This document shows positions 43,010 to 50,247 of a DNA stretch of 64,000 nt, piece after piece. The stretch comes from JBBRHQ01 sp963725315 (GTDB taxonomy: Bacteria; Actinomycetota; Thermoleophilia; Solirubrobacterales; 70-9): the NCBI GenBank assembly GCA_963725315.1, contig CAVRYA010000010.1:62001-126000 (forward strand), written 5' to 3'. Position numbers and translations under genes: made by a program. The notes under the pieces were generated by a model. The model was not told where the DNA came from, did not search any database, and was given only the letters and a program-made list of their open reading frames with translations. Position 1 is the first letter of the stretch. Each line of letters opens with the position of its first letter.

Positions 43010-43728
43010 TCGCCTTCCTTGCGATTGGCGGGCGACGATATCCGCTCGCAGGCGATCGCCGCGGCGGCGGCGAGGTTGAGCGACTCGGCTCCGCCGCGGC
43101 GCAGCGGGATCGTCAGGGTCGAGTCGCAGCCCTCCAGTACCTCGGCGGAGAGGCCTTCGCGCTCGGCCCCGAGACAGACGGTCAGGGGCGGGGCGAGCCG
43201 ACCCAGCGGCGTCCCGCCGTGGGCGACCATGCCAAGCCGCGGCGTCGGGGTCACCTCGATCCCGGCCCGGGCCGGCGGCCGGGAGAAGATCGACCCCATG
43301 CTGGCCCGCACCGCCTTCGGCGAGAAGGGGTCGGCGCAGCCGCGGCCGAGGACGACGACGCCGTCGATCAGAGCGTCGGCGATCCGGATCACCGCCCCGA
43401 CGTTGCCCGGGTCGCCGACCCGGTCGAGGTAAATGCAGACGGGGCCGCCCGGCTCCGAGAGCCGCTGCGGCCAGACCGCGATCGCCCGGGTGCCGGAGCC
43501 GAGGGCGGATACGGCGCTGAGCAGGCCCTCCTCGACCTCGTCGCCGCCCAGCCCCGAGCCGGGCGCGTTGAGCAGCAGCTCGGGCTCGCGGCCGCTGCGA
43601 AGGCCGGCGCTGAGAAGGTCCTCTCCCTCGGTCACGAACAGCCCAAGCCGGTCGCGGTGCTTTCGCTCGCGCAGCTTTCGCACCAGCTTCAGCTTCTCGT
43701 TCTGGGGGCTCCTGATCATCTCGGTCAT
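43006..43728 (-). CDS. TrmH/SpoU-family RNA 2'-O-methyltransferase
   Basis: A 240-residue SPOUT enzyme. Knot motifs are clear: VGDPGNVGAVIRIADA (motif 1), VCLGAEREGLSAEV (motif 2) and LTIPLRRGGAESLNLAAAAA (motif 3), and the N-terminal substrate-binding domain begins IRSPQNEKLKLVRKLRERKH. It should methylate a ribose in rRNA or tRNA. ATG at 43728 is chosen because GGAGGAG lies about 13 bases upstream; a second ATG 3 codons later is possible. It follows a terminator and is the first gene of the pheST-argCJBD operon. Confidence 0.92.
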   Translation of the reverse strand: MTEMIRSPQNEKLKLVRKLRERKHRDRLGLFVTEGEDLLSAGLRSGREPELLLNAPGSGLGGDEVEEGLLSAVSALGSGTRAIAVWPQRLSEPGGPVCIYLDRVGDPGNVGAVIRIADALIDGVVVLGRGCADPFSPKAVRASMGSIFSRPPARAGIEVTPTPRLGMVAHGGTPLGRLAPPLTVCLGAEREGLSAEVLEGCDSTLTIPLRRGGAESLNLAAAAAIACERISSPANRKEGE

Positions 43729-43762
43729 CTTCTCTGCGCTCCTCCGGCTGCCTCCAGGCGCC

Positions 43763-43796
43763 AAAAAAAGGGCGGTCTCGCTTTCGCGAGCCGCCC
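43763..43796 (-). terminator. Rho-independent terminator after rplT
   Basis: On the minus strand GGGCGGCTCGC, loop GAAA, GCGAGACCGCCC and then seven Ts: a strong stem with a single mismatch. It lies 25 bases after the rplT stop and ends the rpmI-rplT transcript, so the methyltransferase-pheST operon needs its own promoter. Confidence 0.93.
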
Positions 43797-43820
43797 GGTG
43801 AGCGAGGGATGCGCCTTGGC

Positions 43821-44183
43821 CTAAGCGGCAGCGGCACCCTCCCGGGCGAGCTCGACGAATCGGCGGAAGGCGTCGCGATCGTTGACCGCGATCTCGGCCA
43901 GCATCTTGCGGTTCACCTCGACCCCGGCCTGCTTCAGGCCGCCCATCAGCTCCGAGTAGCTCGAGCCCTCGGCACGGGCGGCGGCGTTGATGCGAACGAT
44001 CCACAGACGCCGGAAGTCACGCTTGCGGTTGCGCCGGTCACGGTAGGCGTAGGCGCCGGAGCGCTGCACCTGCTCCTTGGCGAAGCGGTAGGAGGAATGC
44101 TTGCGGCCGTAGTAGCCCCTCGCCTCCTTCAGCACCTTGCGGCGCTTCTTGCGCGCGTGCACCGAGCGCTTGACGCGGCTCAC
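43821..44183 (-). CDS. rplT: 50S ribosomal protein L20
   Basis: A 120-residue basic ribosomal protein, normal length. SRVKRSVHARKKRRKVLKEA, YYGRKHSSYRFAKEQVQRSG and DFRRLWIVRINAAAR are conserved L20 segments; the protein binds 23S rRNA early in assembly. Its start overlaps the rpmI stop by 4 bases. In E. coli L20 represses its own operon; whether this occurs here cannot be seen. Confidence 0.98.
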   Translation of the reverse strand: MSRVKRSVHARKKRRKVLKEARGYYGRKHSSYRFAKEQVQRSGAYAYRDRRNRKRDFRRLWIVRINAAARAEGSSYSELMGGLKQAGVEVNRKMLAEIAVNDRDAFRRFVELAREGAAAA

Positions 44184-44380
44184 TTGCCACCCCCGAGCAG
44201 GGTCCGCACCCGCTTCGAGTCCTTCTCGGAGATCTCGACCGGGCGCGCCATCCTGCGCTTGCGCTTCGGCGACTTCTTCTCGAGGATGTGGCTGGAGAAG
44301 GCACGCCGCCCCCGGAGCTTGCCCGTGGCGGTCTTGCGAAAGCGCTTCTTGGCGCCGGAGTGCGTCTTCATCTTCGGCAT
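44180..44380 (-). CDS. rpmI: 50S ribosomal protein L35
   Basis: A 66-residue protein: MPKMKTHSGAKKRFRKTATG and a basic C-terminus, as expected for L35. Immediately upstream of rplT. The infC gene that usually precedes rpmI is 5.1 kb away at 49511-50122, with a plus-strand gene starting 40 bases upstream of rpmI, so rpmI-rplT must have its own promoter in the 39-base gap at 44381-44419. Confidence 0.97.
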   Translation of the reverse strand: MPKMKTHSGAKKRFRKTATGKLRGRRAFSSHILEKKSPKRKRRMARPVEISEKDSKRVRTLLGGGK

Positions 44381-44407
44381 CGGAGCGAGTATTGAAGCAG
44401 ACGCCGC

Positions 44408-44413
44408 TAGGGT
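44408..44413 (+). promoter_or_regulatory. -10-like hexamer before the FkbM gene
   Basis: TAGGGT, then six bases and ATG at 44420, without a Shine-Dalgarno sequence. The divergent rpmI promoter must lie in the same 39-base gap. Confidence 0.5.
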
Positions 44414-44419
44414 TCCGCG

Positions 44420-45244
44420 ATGCCCGCTGGCTTATCGAAAGCAGCCGCCTACGCCCGCAGCCTCGGCGCCCAGCTCGCCGTCGCCAAGGAGCTGGGCGGC
44501 AAGCTGGCCGTCCTGCGGGTGATCGCCGCCGGGCGCCGGGGCGGCTCGGACCCGGCCCCGATCGGGGTGGCGATGAAGGCTCTCGAGGGGCGTGAGCTCT
44601 ACGTCCGGCCGGGGACCAGCGACCTGCGCAACGCCGGCTACTACTACGAGGGCGAGCTCTTCCTGCCGCTTCCCCAGGTGGCCGGCGAGGAGCTGAATTG
44701 CATTGTCGAGCTCGGCTCGAACATGGGAGCCGCCCTGACCGCGCTGGCGGTCCGCTACTCCGCGGCGACCCTCGTCGGAGTCGAGCCCGACCCGGGCAAT
44801 GCGGCGCTCGCCGCCCGCAACGTCGCGGCCTTCGGCGATCGCTGCAAGGTCGTCGAAGCCGGGATCTGGGAGACCGACGCCGACTTGGTCGTCGACCGCG
44901 ACACGCGCTACGGCGAGCACGGGTTCACGGTGCGCCCGCGGACCGAATTCGACCCCGCGGGAATGCCCGGGATCAAGGCGCTGAGCATCGACTCGCTGCT
45001 GGCCGAGAACCTCCCCGAGGGGGTGCAGGTCGACTACATGCACATGACGATCGAGGGGACAGAGCCCCGGGTGCTCGCCGGCGGCGGCGAGTGGCCGGCG
45101 CGGGTGCGCTCGCTGCGGGTCGAGGCACACCCCGAGCTCGGCTACCCGGCCGCCGCCTGCATCGCCGACCTCGAGGCGCTCGGGTACCGCGCCTGGCCCG
45201 ACCCGAAGCTGCCGGAGAAGTGGGTGTTCGCGGTGCGCCGCTGA
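44420..45244 (+). CDS. FkbM-family methyltransferase
   Basis: A 274-residue SAM-dependent enzyme. CIVELGSNMGAALTALAVRY is the SAM loop, LVGVEPDPGNAALAARN the acidic strand, and IKALSIDSLLAENLPEG with YMHMTIEGTEPRVLAGGGEW the DUF/FkbM core (usually D-x-IDVEG-ExxVLxG). FkbM proteins O-methylate sugars or polyketide glycans. Here it opens a small cluster of sugar genes and may methylate a surface glycan. It lies between rpmI and the DegT genes, is convergent with the latter, and shows no clear sign of foreign composition. Confidence 0.85.
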   Translation: MPAGLSKAAAYARSLGAQLAVAKELGGKLAVLRVIAAGRRGGSDPAPIGVAMKALEGRELYVRPGTSDLRNAGYYYEGELFLPLPQVAGEELNCIVELGSNMGAALTALAVRYSAATLVGVEPDPGNAALAARNVAAFGDRCKVVEAGIWETDADLVVDRDTRYGEHGFTVRPRTEFDPAGMPGIKALSIDSLLAENLPEGVQVDYMHMTIEGTEPRVLAGGGEWPARVRSLRVEAHPELGYPAAACIADLEALGYRAWPDPKLPEKWVFAVRR

Positions 45245-45274
45245 GCGGCGCGGCTCGGCCGAAGGGTCAGGCCG

Positions 45275-46414
45275 CTAGCCGCGCGCCACTGCCTCGGCCA
45301 GCTGCGCGGCGACAAGCTCGACCTGCTCGGACCCGAGCAGGTTGTGGATCGGCAACGCCAGGTGGCGCTCGCCGATCGCGGTCGCGGTTGGCAGCGTCGC
45401 GGCTGAACCGCCATCGCGGTACTCGCTGAGCGTGTGCAGTGCCGGGTAGAAGGTCGTCTGGATGCCGCGCTCGCGAAGCTCCGTGCGGAGGCGGTCGCGC
45501 TGCTCGCGGTCGCGGGCGAGCACGGAAAAGGCGAAGTGCGAAGAGCGGTCGACCTGCTCCTCGCTGAAGGGGATCTCGAGGCCCCCGACGCCGGAGAGGC
45601 TCTCGCGGTAGGCCCGCGCCACCTCGCGGCGGGCCTCGATGTCCGCCCCGAGGCGCTCGAAGCGACTCAGCGCCAGCGCGGCGCGCGGCTCGTCGATGCG
45701 GTAGTTGAAGCCGACATCGGTGATGTCGTAGCCGAGGCCGTGGCCGCGGTGGCGCTCCCAGGTGACCGAGGTCATCGCGTGGGATCGAAGCGAGCGCACG
45801 GTCGCCGCCAGCTCGTCGTCGTCGGTGGTGACCGCGCCTCCTTCGCCGACCGCGAGCTGCTTCTTCGAGAAGAAGCTGAAGCAGCCGAGCTCGCCCACCG
45901 AGCCGACCTGCCCGCCGTCGGCGAGCCGCGCGCAGATCGCCTCGGCGCAGTCCTCGATCAGGGCCAGGCCGTGGCGGTCGCAGAGGCCGCGCAGCTCCTC
46001 GACGGCCGCCGGGTAGCCCCACATGTGGACGGCAATCACGGCCCTGGTCCGCGGGCTTACCAGCGATTCGACCGCGGCCGGGTCGAGGTTGGGGTCGCGC
46101 GGCGAGACTGAGTCGCAGAGGACGACCTCGGCTCCGCCGTAGCGCGGGGCATGGGCGCTGGCAGCGAACGTGAACGAGGGCACGATCACCTCGTCGCCCG
46201 GGCCGAGTCCCAGCGCGCGGCAGGCGAGGTGCAGCGCAGCGGTGCCGCTGGAGACGACGATCGCGTGCTCGGTGCCGACCATCTCGGCAATCGCCTCCTC
46301 GAGGGCCTGCGTCCTCGGGCCCATCGTCAACCAGCCGGAGCGAAGGCACTCGAGCACCGAGTCGACGTCGGAGTCGGTCACCTCGAGCTCGACCAGGGGG
46401 ACTTCCCAGGCCAT
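45275..46414 (-). CDS. DegT/DnrJ/EryC1 sugar aminotransferase 1
   Basis: PLP enzyme of 379 residues that aminates nucleotide keto-sugars. SGWLTMGPRTQALEEAIAEM and VVSSGTAALHLACRALGLGP are the N-terminal hallmarks, VIAVHMWGYPAAVEELRGLC carries a substrate-binding region, and SFFSKKQLAVGEGGAVTTDD has the PLP Lys. NYRIDEPRAALALSR is also present. The paralogue directly upstream (46414-47616) shares the same blocks. Start overlaps the neighbour's stop (TGATG). Confidence 0.92.
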   Translation of the reverse strand: MAWEVPLVELEVTDSDVDSVLECLRSGWLTMGPRTQALEEAIAEMVGTEHAIVVSSGTAALHLACRALGLGPGDEVIVPSFTFAASAHAPRYGGAEVVLCDSVSPRDPNLDPAAVESLVSPRTRAVIAVHMWGYPAAVEELRGLCDRHGLALIEDCAEAICARLADGGQVGSVGELGCFSFFSKKQLAVGEGGAVTTDDDELAATVRSLRSHAMTSVTWERHRGHGLGYDITDVGFNYRIDEPRAALALSRFERLGADIEARREVARAYRESLSGVGGLEIPFSEEQVDRSSHFAFSVLARDREQRDRLRTELRERGIQTTFYPALHTLSEYRDGGSAATLPTATAIGERHLALPIHNLLGSEQVELVAAQLAEAVARG

Positions 46415-47616
46415 CAGAGGACCTCCTCCAGGGTGCTCGCCACCCGCTCCAGCTCCTCCTCGGTCATGTGCGGGAAGAGCGGCAGGTTGAACTGGGTCTG
46501 CGACGCCAGCTCGGTGCGCGGCAGCGAGACCCCGGGGTAGAGCTGGCGATAGGCGCTGAACTCGTGCACCCCGGTGTACATCGTCGTCGTCTGCACGCCT
46601 CGCTCCCCCAGGGCCGTGCGGACCCCGTCCTTGCGGCCGGGTTCGTCGAGCATGACGCTCATCGAGTAGGCCGAGGAGTGCCCGACCTGCTCGTCGCGGA
46701 AGGGGACCGAGATTCCCTCGATCCCGGCCAGCCGCTCGCGATAGGCCCGGGTCAGGTGGCGGCGACGTTCGATCTCACCCCCCAGGCGCGCGAAGCGGGA
46801 GAGGAGCAGCGCCGCGCGGGGCTCGTCGATGCGGTAGTTGAAGCCGAGCGCGGTGACGTCGTAGCCGTCGGCGGCCCCGCGGTGGCGCTCGAGGGTTCCC
46901 GCGGTCATCCCCTGCGAGCGCAGCAGCTTGGCCTGCCGGGAGACCTCGTCGCTGTCGGTGCTGATCGCCCCGCCCTCGCCGATCCCGAGCACCTTGTTGG
47001 GGAAGAAGCTGAAGGCACCGGCGAGCCCGATCGTCCCGAGCCGTCGCCCGCCCGCGTCCGAGAAGGGAGCGTGGGCACAGTCCTCGAGCAGGACCAGACC
47101 CCGCTCCGCGCAGACCTGCTCGAGGCGCTCCGGCGCCGCCGCGTAGCCGCCGTAGTGGACCGGCAGGATCGCCTTGGTGCGGGGCCCGATCAGCGACTCG
47201 GCGTGCTCGGGGTCCATGCAGAGGTCGTCCTGGCCGCCGATCTCGGCGAAGACCGGGGTCGCCCCGGCCTGGATCACCGTCGCGGCCGTCGCCACGAAGG
47301 TGAACGAGGGCACGATCACCTCGTCCCCGGGCCCGACCCCCGCGCAGAGCAGCGCCAGGTGAAGGGCGGTGGTGCAGCTCGAGGTGGCGATCACGTGGGC
47401 GCAGCCGAGGTGCTCGGCGAAGCGGCTCTCGAACTCCTCGACCCGGGGGCCCATCGTCCACCAGCCCGACCTCAGGGTCGCCTCCACGGCGTCGAGGTCC
47501 TCCTGCTCGATCCGCAGGTCGAACACGGGTATCGAGGGAGCCGCCGCGGCGATCTCCTCGTTCAGCGCCTCGCTGTCGGCGCCGCGTTCTGTCTTCGTCT
47601 CTTCGGGGGGGCTCAC
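46414..47616 (-). CDS. DegT/DnrJ/EryC1 sugar aminotransferase 2
   Basis: A 400-residue PLP enzyme and tandem paralogue of the gene at 45275-46414. SGWWTMGPRVEEFESRFAEH, ATSSCTTALHLALLCAGVGP, ILPVHYGGYAAAPERLEQVC and SFFPNKVLGIGEGGAISTDS give the family fold and PLP Lys. A 30-residue N-terminal acidic extension (MSPPEETKTERGADSEAL) is present. The pair suggests two different keto-sugars, or a heteromeric enzyme, in the sugar pathway next to wecB. GTG start at 47616. Confidence 0.92.
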   Translation of the reverse strand: MSPPEETKTERGADSEALNEEIAAAAPSIPVFDLRIEQEDLDAVEATLRSGWWTMGPRVEEFESRFAEHLGCAHVIATSSCTTALHLALLCAGVGPGDEVIVPSFTFVATAATVIQAGATPVFAEIGGQDDLCMDPEHAESLIGPRTKAILPVHYGGYAAAPERLEQVCAERGLVLLEDCAHAPFSDAGGRRLGTIGLAGAFSFFPNKVLGIGEGGAISTDSDEVSRQAKLLRSQGMTAGTLERHRGAADGYDVTALGFNYRIDEPRAALLLSRFARLGGEIERRRHLTRAYRERLAGIEGISVPFRDEQVGHSSAYSMSVMLDEPGRKDGVRTALGERGVQTTTMYTGVHEFSAYRQLYPGVSLPRTELASQTQFNLPLFPHMTEEELERVASTLEEVL

Positions 47617-47668
47617 GTCGGGGATTCAATCAGCGGCTTGGGCGGGCGGGGCGCTCCGTTGCTGCGGA

Positions 47669-47674
47669 TAGTCT
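47669..47674 (+). promoter_or_regulatory. -10-like hexamer before wecB
   Basis: TAGTCT ends 9 bases before the ATG at 47684 and there is no Shine-Dalgarno sequence. Same leaderless arrangement as other starts in the window. Confidence 0.5.
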
Positions 47675-47683
47675 GGCGCGTCC

Positions 47684-48758
47684 ATGCACGTCGCCTACGT
47701 TGTCGGCACCCGGCCGAATTTCGTGAAGACCGCACCCGTGATCGCGGCGATGCGCCGCCGCTTTCCCGGCTTCCGCCAGACGATCATCCACACCGGCCAG
47801 CACTACGACCGAGATGATGTCGCAGGTCTTCCTCGAGGAGCTCGGCGTGCCTGCCCCCGATCACATGCTCGAGGTCGGCTCCGGCAGCCACGCCCAGCAG
47901 ACGGCGCGGGTGATGGAGCGGATCGAGCCGGTGCTCGTCTCCGAGCGCCCCGACCTGCTGATGGTCCCCGGCGACGTCAACTCGACCCTGGCCGCCGCCC
48001 TGACCGCAGCGAAGCTCGAGATCCCGGTCGCGCACATCGAGTCCGGCCTGCGCAGCTTCGACCGCTCGATGCCCGAGGAGATCAACCGGATCGTCGCCGA
48101 CGAGGTCTCGGCCCACCTCTTCCTCCACTGCGAGGACGCGATCGAGAACCTCCGGGCCGAGGGGATCGCCGACGAGCGGATGCACTTCGTCGGCAACACG
48201 ATGATCGACAGCCTGGTCGCCGTCGAGAACCGCTTCCGCGCCGCCGGGACGGCCGCGCGGGTCGGCGCCGAGCCGGGCGCCTACCTGCTGGTGACGCTGC
48301 ATCGCCCGGCGCTGGTCGACGGTCCGCTGCTGGGCGAGGCGATCGCCCGCCTCGCCCAGGTCGCCACCGAGATGCCGGTCGTCTTCCCGGTCCATCCGCG
48401 GACCCGGAAGATGCTCGATTCCGGTTCGATCGACGCCGGCGGGGTGCTGCTGATCGACCCGGTCGGCTACCTCGACTTCCTCTCGCTCGAGGCTGACGCC
48501 GCGGCCGTGCTCACCGACTCGGGCGGGATCCAGGAGGAGACGACCTTCCTCGGCGTCCCCTGCTTCACGCTGCGCGACAACACCGAGCGCCCGATCACGG
48601 TGCGGGCCGGGACCAACACCCTGCTCGGCCTCGACCCGGCGAGAATCGCCGAGATCCCCGGCCTGCTCGCGGGCCGCCCGGCGGAGCGGCCCGAGCCGCC
48701 GCCGAAGTGGGACGGAAATGCATCCGAGCGGATCGCCGAGGTGTTCGCGAAGCCCTGA
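47684..48758 (+). CDS. wecB: UDP-N-acetylglucosamine 2-epimerase (single-base frameshift)
   Basis: Converts UDP-GlcNAc to UDP-ManNAc (non-hydrolysing family), feeding amino-sugar surface glycans. The start MHVAYVVGTRPNFVKTAPVI and IIHTGQHYD are in one frame; from about 47812 MSQVFLEELGVPAPDHMLEV, AHIESGLRSFDRSMPEEINR and TDSGGIQEETTFLGVPCFTL follow in another. One extra C near 47810 (GACCGAG for GACGAG) accounts for the break and gives 357 residues. Given intact flanking motifs, a sequence error is the simpler explanation. The symbol is used for the family, since a specialised 2-epimerase would look the same. Confidence 0.85.
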
Positions 48759-48812
48759 GCGGCCGCGCAGGAGCGGTGCCGGGTTCAGGGATCAGCCCGG
48801 CCTGCCGATCCA

Positions 48813-49514
48813 TTGGTCGTGCAGAAGGTCTCCTACCGCCCCCCGGCGGCCCCTTTGCTGCGCCCTCGACCCGCCACCCCCACGCCGGCGCTGGGCATCG
48901 CAGCGCGCTTCCGCGCTGCGCCCCTCGCCTGGCGGGTGTTCGCAATCGCCCTCGCGCTGCAGCTGCCGCTGATCGCCCTCTACCTGATCGACGCCGCCGC
49001 GATCCACGGCCGCTTCCTCGACATAAACCAGGAGGGCAACCCGTTCACCTGGCTGCGCAGCATCCAGTTCTTCGTCGCCGCGGTTGCCTGCGCTATCGCC
49101 TGGCGCGGCGGACGCGACCGCTGGATCTGGGGGTCGGTGGCCCTGGTGATGCTCTTCTTCTCCTTCGACGACATCGCGATGATCCACGAGCGCAGCGAGA
49201 GCGTCGCCGGCCTCGAGCATGCGGTGATGGCGCTGGAGGCAGCGATCGGCCTGGTGATCCTCGCCGCCGCGATCGGCGCGATCCGCCGGCTGCCCCGCCA
49301 CTCCGCCGGCTTCCTCGTCGCGGCGCTGCTGCTGCTCTCGCTGGGCGAGGGGGCCGCCCTCCTCAACGAGGCGATCTCGCCGCTCGCCGCGGTCCCCGAG
49401 CACGGTTTGATCCTGCTCGAGCAGTGGTCGGAGCTGCTGGTCGGCAGCAGCGTCCTGGCGGCCGCGGCGGAGCCCGCCGAGGCCGCGATCGAGAGCTGGC
49501 GGGCCCTCGGCTAG
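48813..49514 (+). CDS. six-helix membrane protein of unknown function
   Basis: A 233-residue protein with about six hydrophobic helices after a Pro/Arg-rich N-terminus. Notable features are FFSFDDIAMIHERSESVAGL between helices 3 and 4 and LLSLGEGAALLNEAISPLAA. The FDDxxxxHE pattern contains several charged residues near the membrane and resembles a metal or proton site, but I do not know the family. Begins with TTG (or the GTG two codons later) 54 bases after wecB and ends convergent with infC, overlapping it by 4 bases. Confidence 0.7.
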   Translation: MVVQKVSYRPPAAPLLRPRPATPTPALGIAARFRAAPLAWRVFAIALALQLPLIALYLIDAAAIHGRFLDINQEGNPFTWLRSIQFFVAAVACAIAWRGGRDRWIWGSVALVMLFFSFDDIAMIHERSESVAGLEHAVMALEAAIGLVILAAAIGAIRRLPRHSAGFLVAALLLLSLGEGAALLNEAISPLAAVPEHGLILLEQWSELLVGSSVLAAAAEPAEAAIESWRALG

Positions 49515-50122
49515 CCGGCCGCGGCTTGGTCCGGGCCCTGCGCCTGCGCCTGCTCGGCCGGTTCCTGCTGCGCCGCGACCCGGGTCGGGGCGATCAGCAT
49601 GCTCATGTTGCGGCCCTCCTGGAGGGGCTGCGACTCGACCGAGGCCATCTCGCCGAGGTCGTCGACGAGGCGCTGCAGCAGCGCCCGGCCCCGCTCTGGA
49701 TGGGCCTGCTCGCGACCGCGGAACATGATCGTCACCTTGACCTTGTCGCCGCCGCGAAGGAAGCGCTCGACGTGGCCCTTCTTGGTGTTGTAGTCGTGGT
49801 CGGCGATCTTCGGCCGCAGCTTGATCTCACGCACGTTGACCTGCTGCTGGTGCTTGCGGGCGGCCTTCTGCTTCTGCTCCTGCTCGTACTTGTACTTCGA
49901 GTAGTCGAGCAGGCGGGTGACCGGGGGCTTGGCGTCGGCGGCGACCTCCACCAGGTCGAGGTCGGCGTCGCGGGCGCGCTTCAGGGCATCGTCGATGTCG
50001 ATGATCCCGACCTGCTCGCCATCCGCCCCGATCAGGCGAACCTGGGGGACGCGAATGCGCTCGTTGATCCGAGTCGTATCGCGCTCGGGCGGGCGCCGAT
50101 CGAACCTGCGCGGGATCGGCAC
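49511..50122 (-). CDS. infC: translation initiation factor IF-3
   Basis: A 203-residue factor that keeps the 30S subunit free and checks initiator tRNA pairing. INERIRVPQVRLIGADGEQV begins the N-terminal domain; YSKYKYEQEQKQKAARKHQQ is the linker; IKLRPKIADHDYNTKKGHVE and KVTIMFRGREQAHPERGRAL form the C-terminal domain. A 25-residue Ala/Gln-rich tail is extra. GTG start at 50122. The usual downstream rpmI-rplT are not adjacent but 5.1 kb away (see 44180-44380). Confidence 0.97.
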   Translation of the reverse strand: MPIPRRFDRRPPERDTTRINERIRVPQVRLIGADGEQVGIIDIDDALKRARDADLDLVEVAADAKPPVTRLLDYSKYKYEQEQKQKAARKHQQQVNVREIKLRPKIADHDYNTKKGHVERFLRGGDKVKVTIMFRGREQAHPERGRALLQRLVDDLGEMASVESQPLQEGRNMSMLIAPTRVAAQQEPAEQAQAQGPDQAAAG

Positions 50123-50229
50123 TAGGTGGAGGAGAGGTCGATCTTCAAATGATCAGGAGGTAGGAGCAGGGGCACGGCGGGCGCTCAGCGGCGCGAGGTG
50201 TGTGGCGTGCCTGCGAACAACTGGCGGGC

Positions 50230-50235
50230 AGTATA
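50230..50235 (-). promoter_or_regulatory. -10 hexamer for infC
   Basis: On the minus strand TATACT, near consensus, stands 107 bases before the infC GTG and just after the thrS stop, in the only gap between the two genes. The resulting ~100-base leader is GC-rich and could carry regulation of infC, but no named motif is recognised. Confidence 0.5.
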
Positions 50236-50247
50236 GACCGAGAGGGG

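Noticed and set aside
42671..43837. A 388-codon minus-strand protein spanning the methyltransferase and pheS start
   Set aside because: Its first two thirds are out-of-frame methyltransferase sequence; only the last part is the real N-terminus of pheS.
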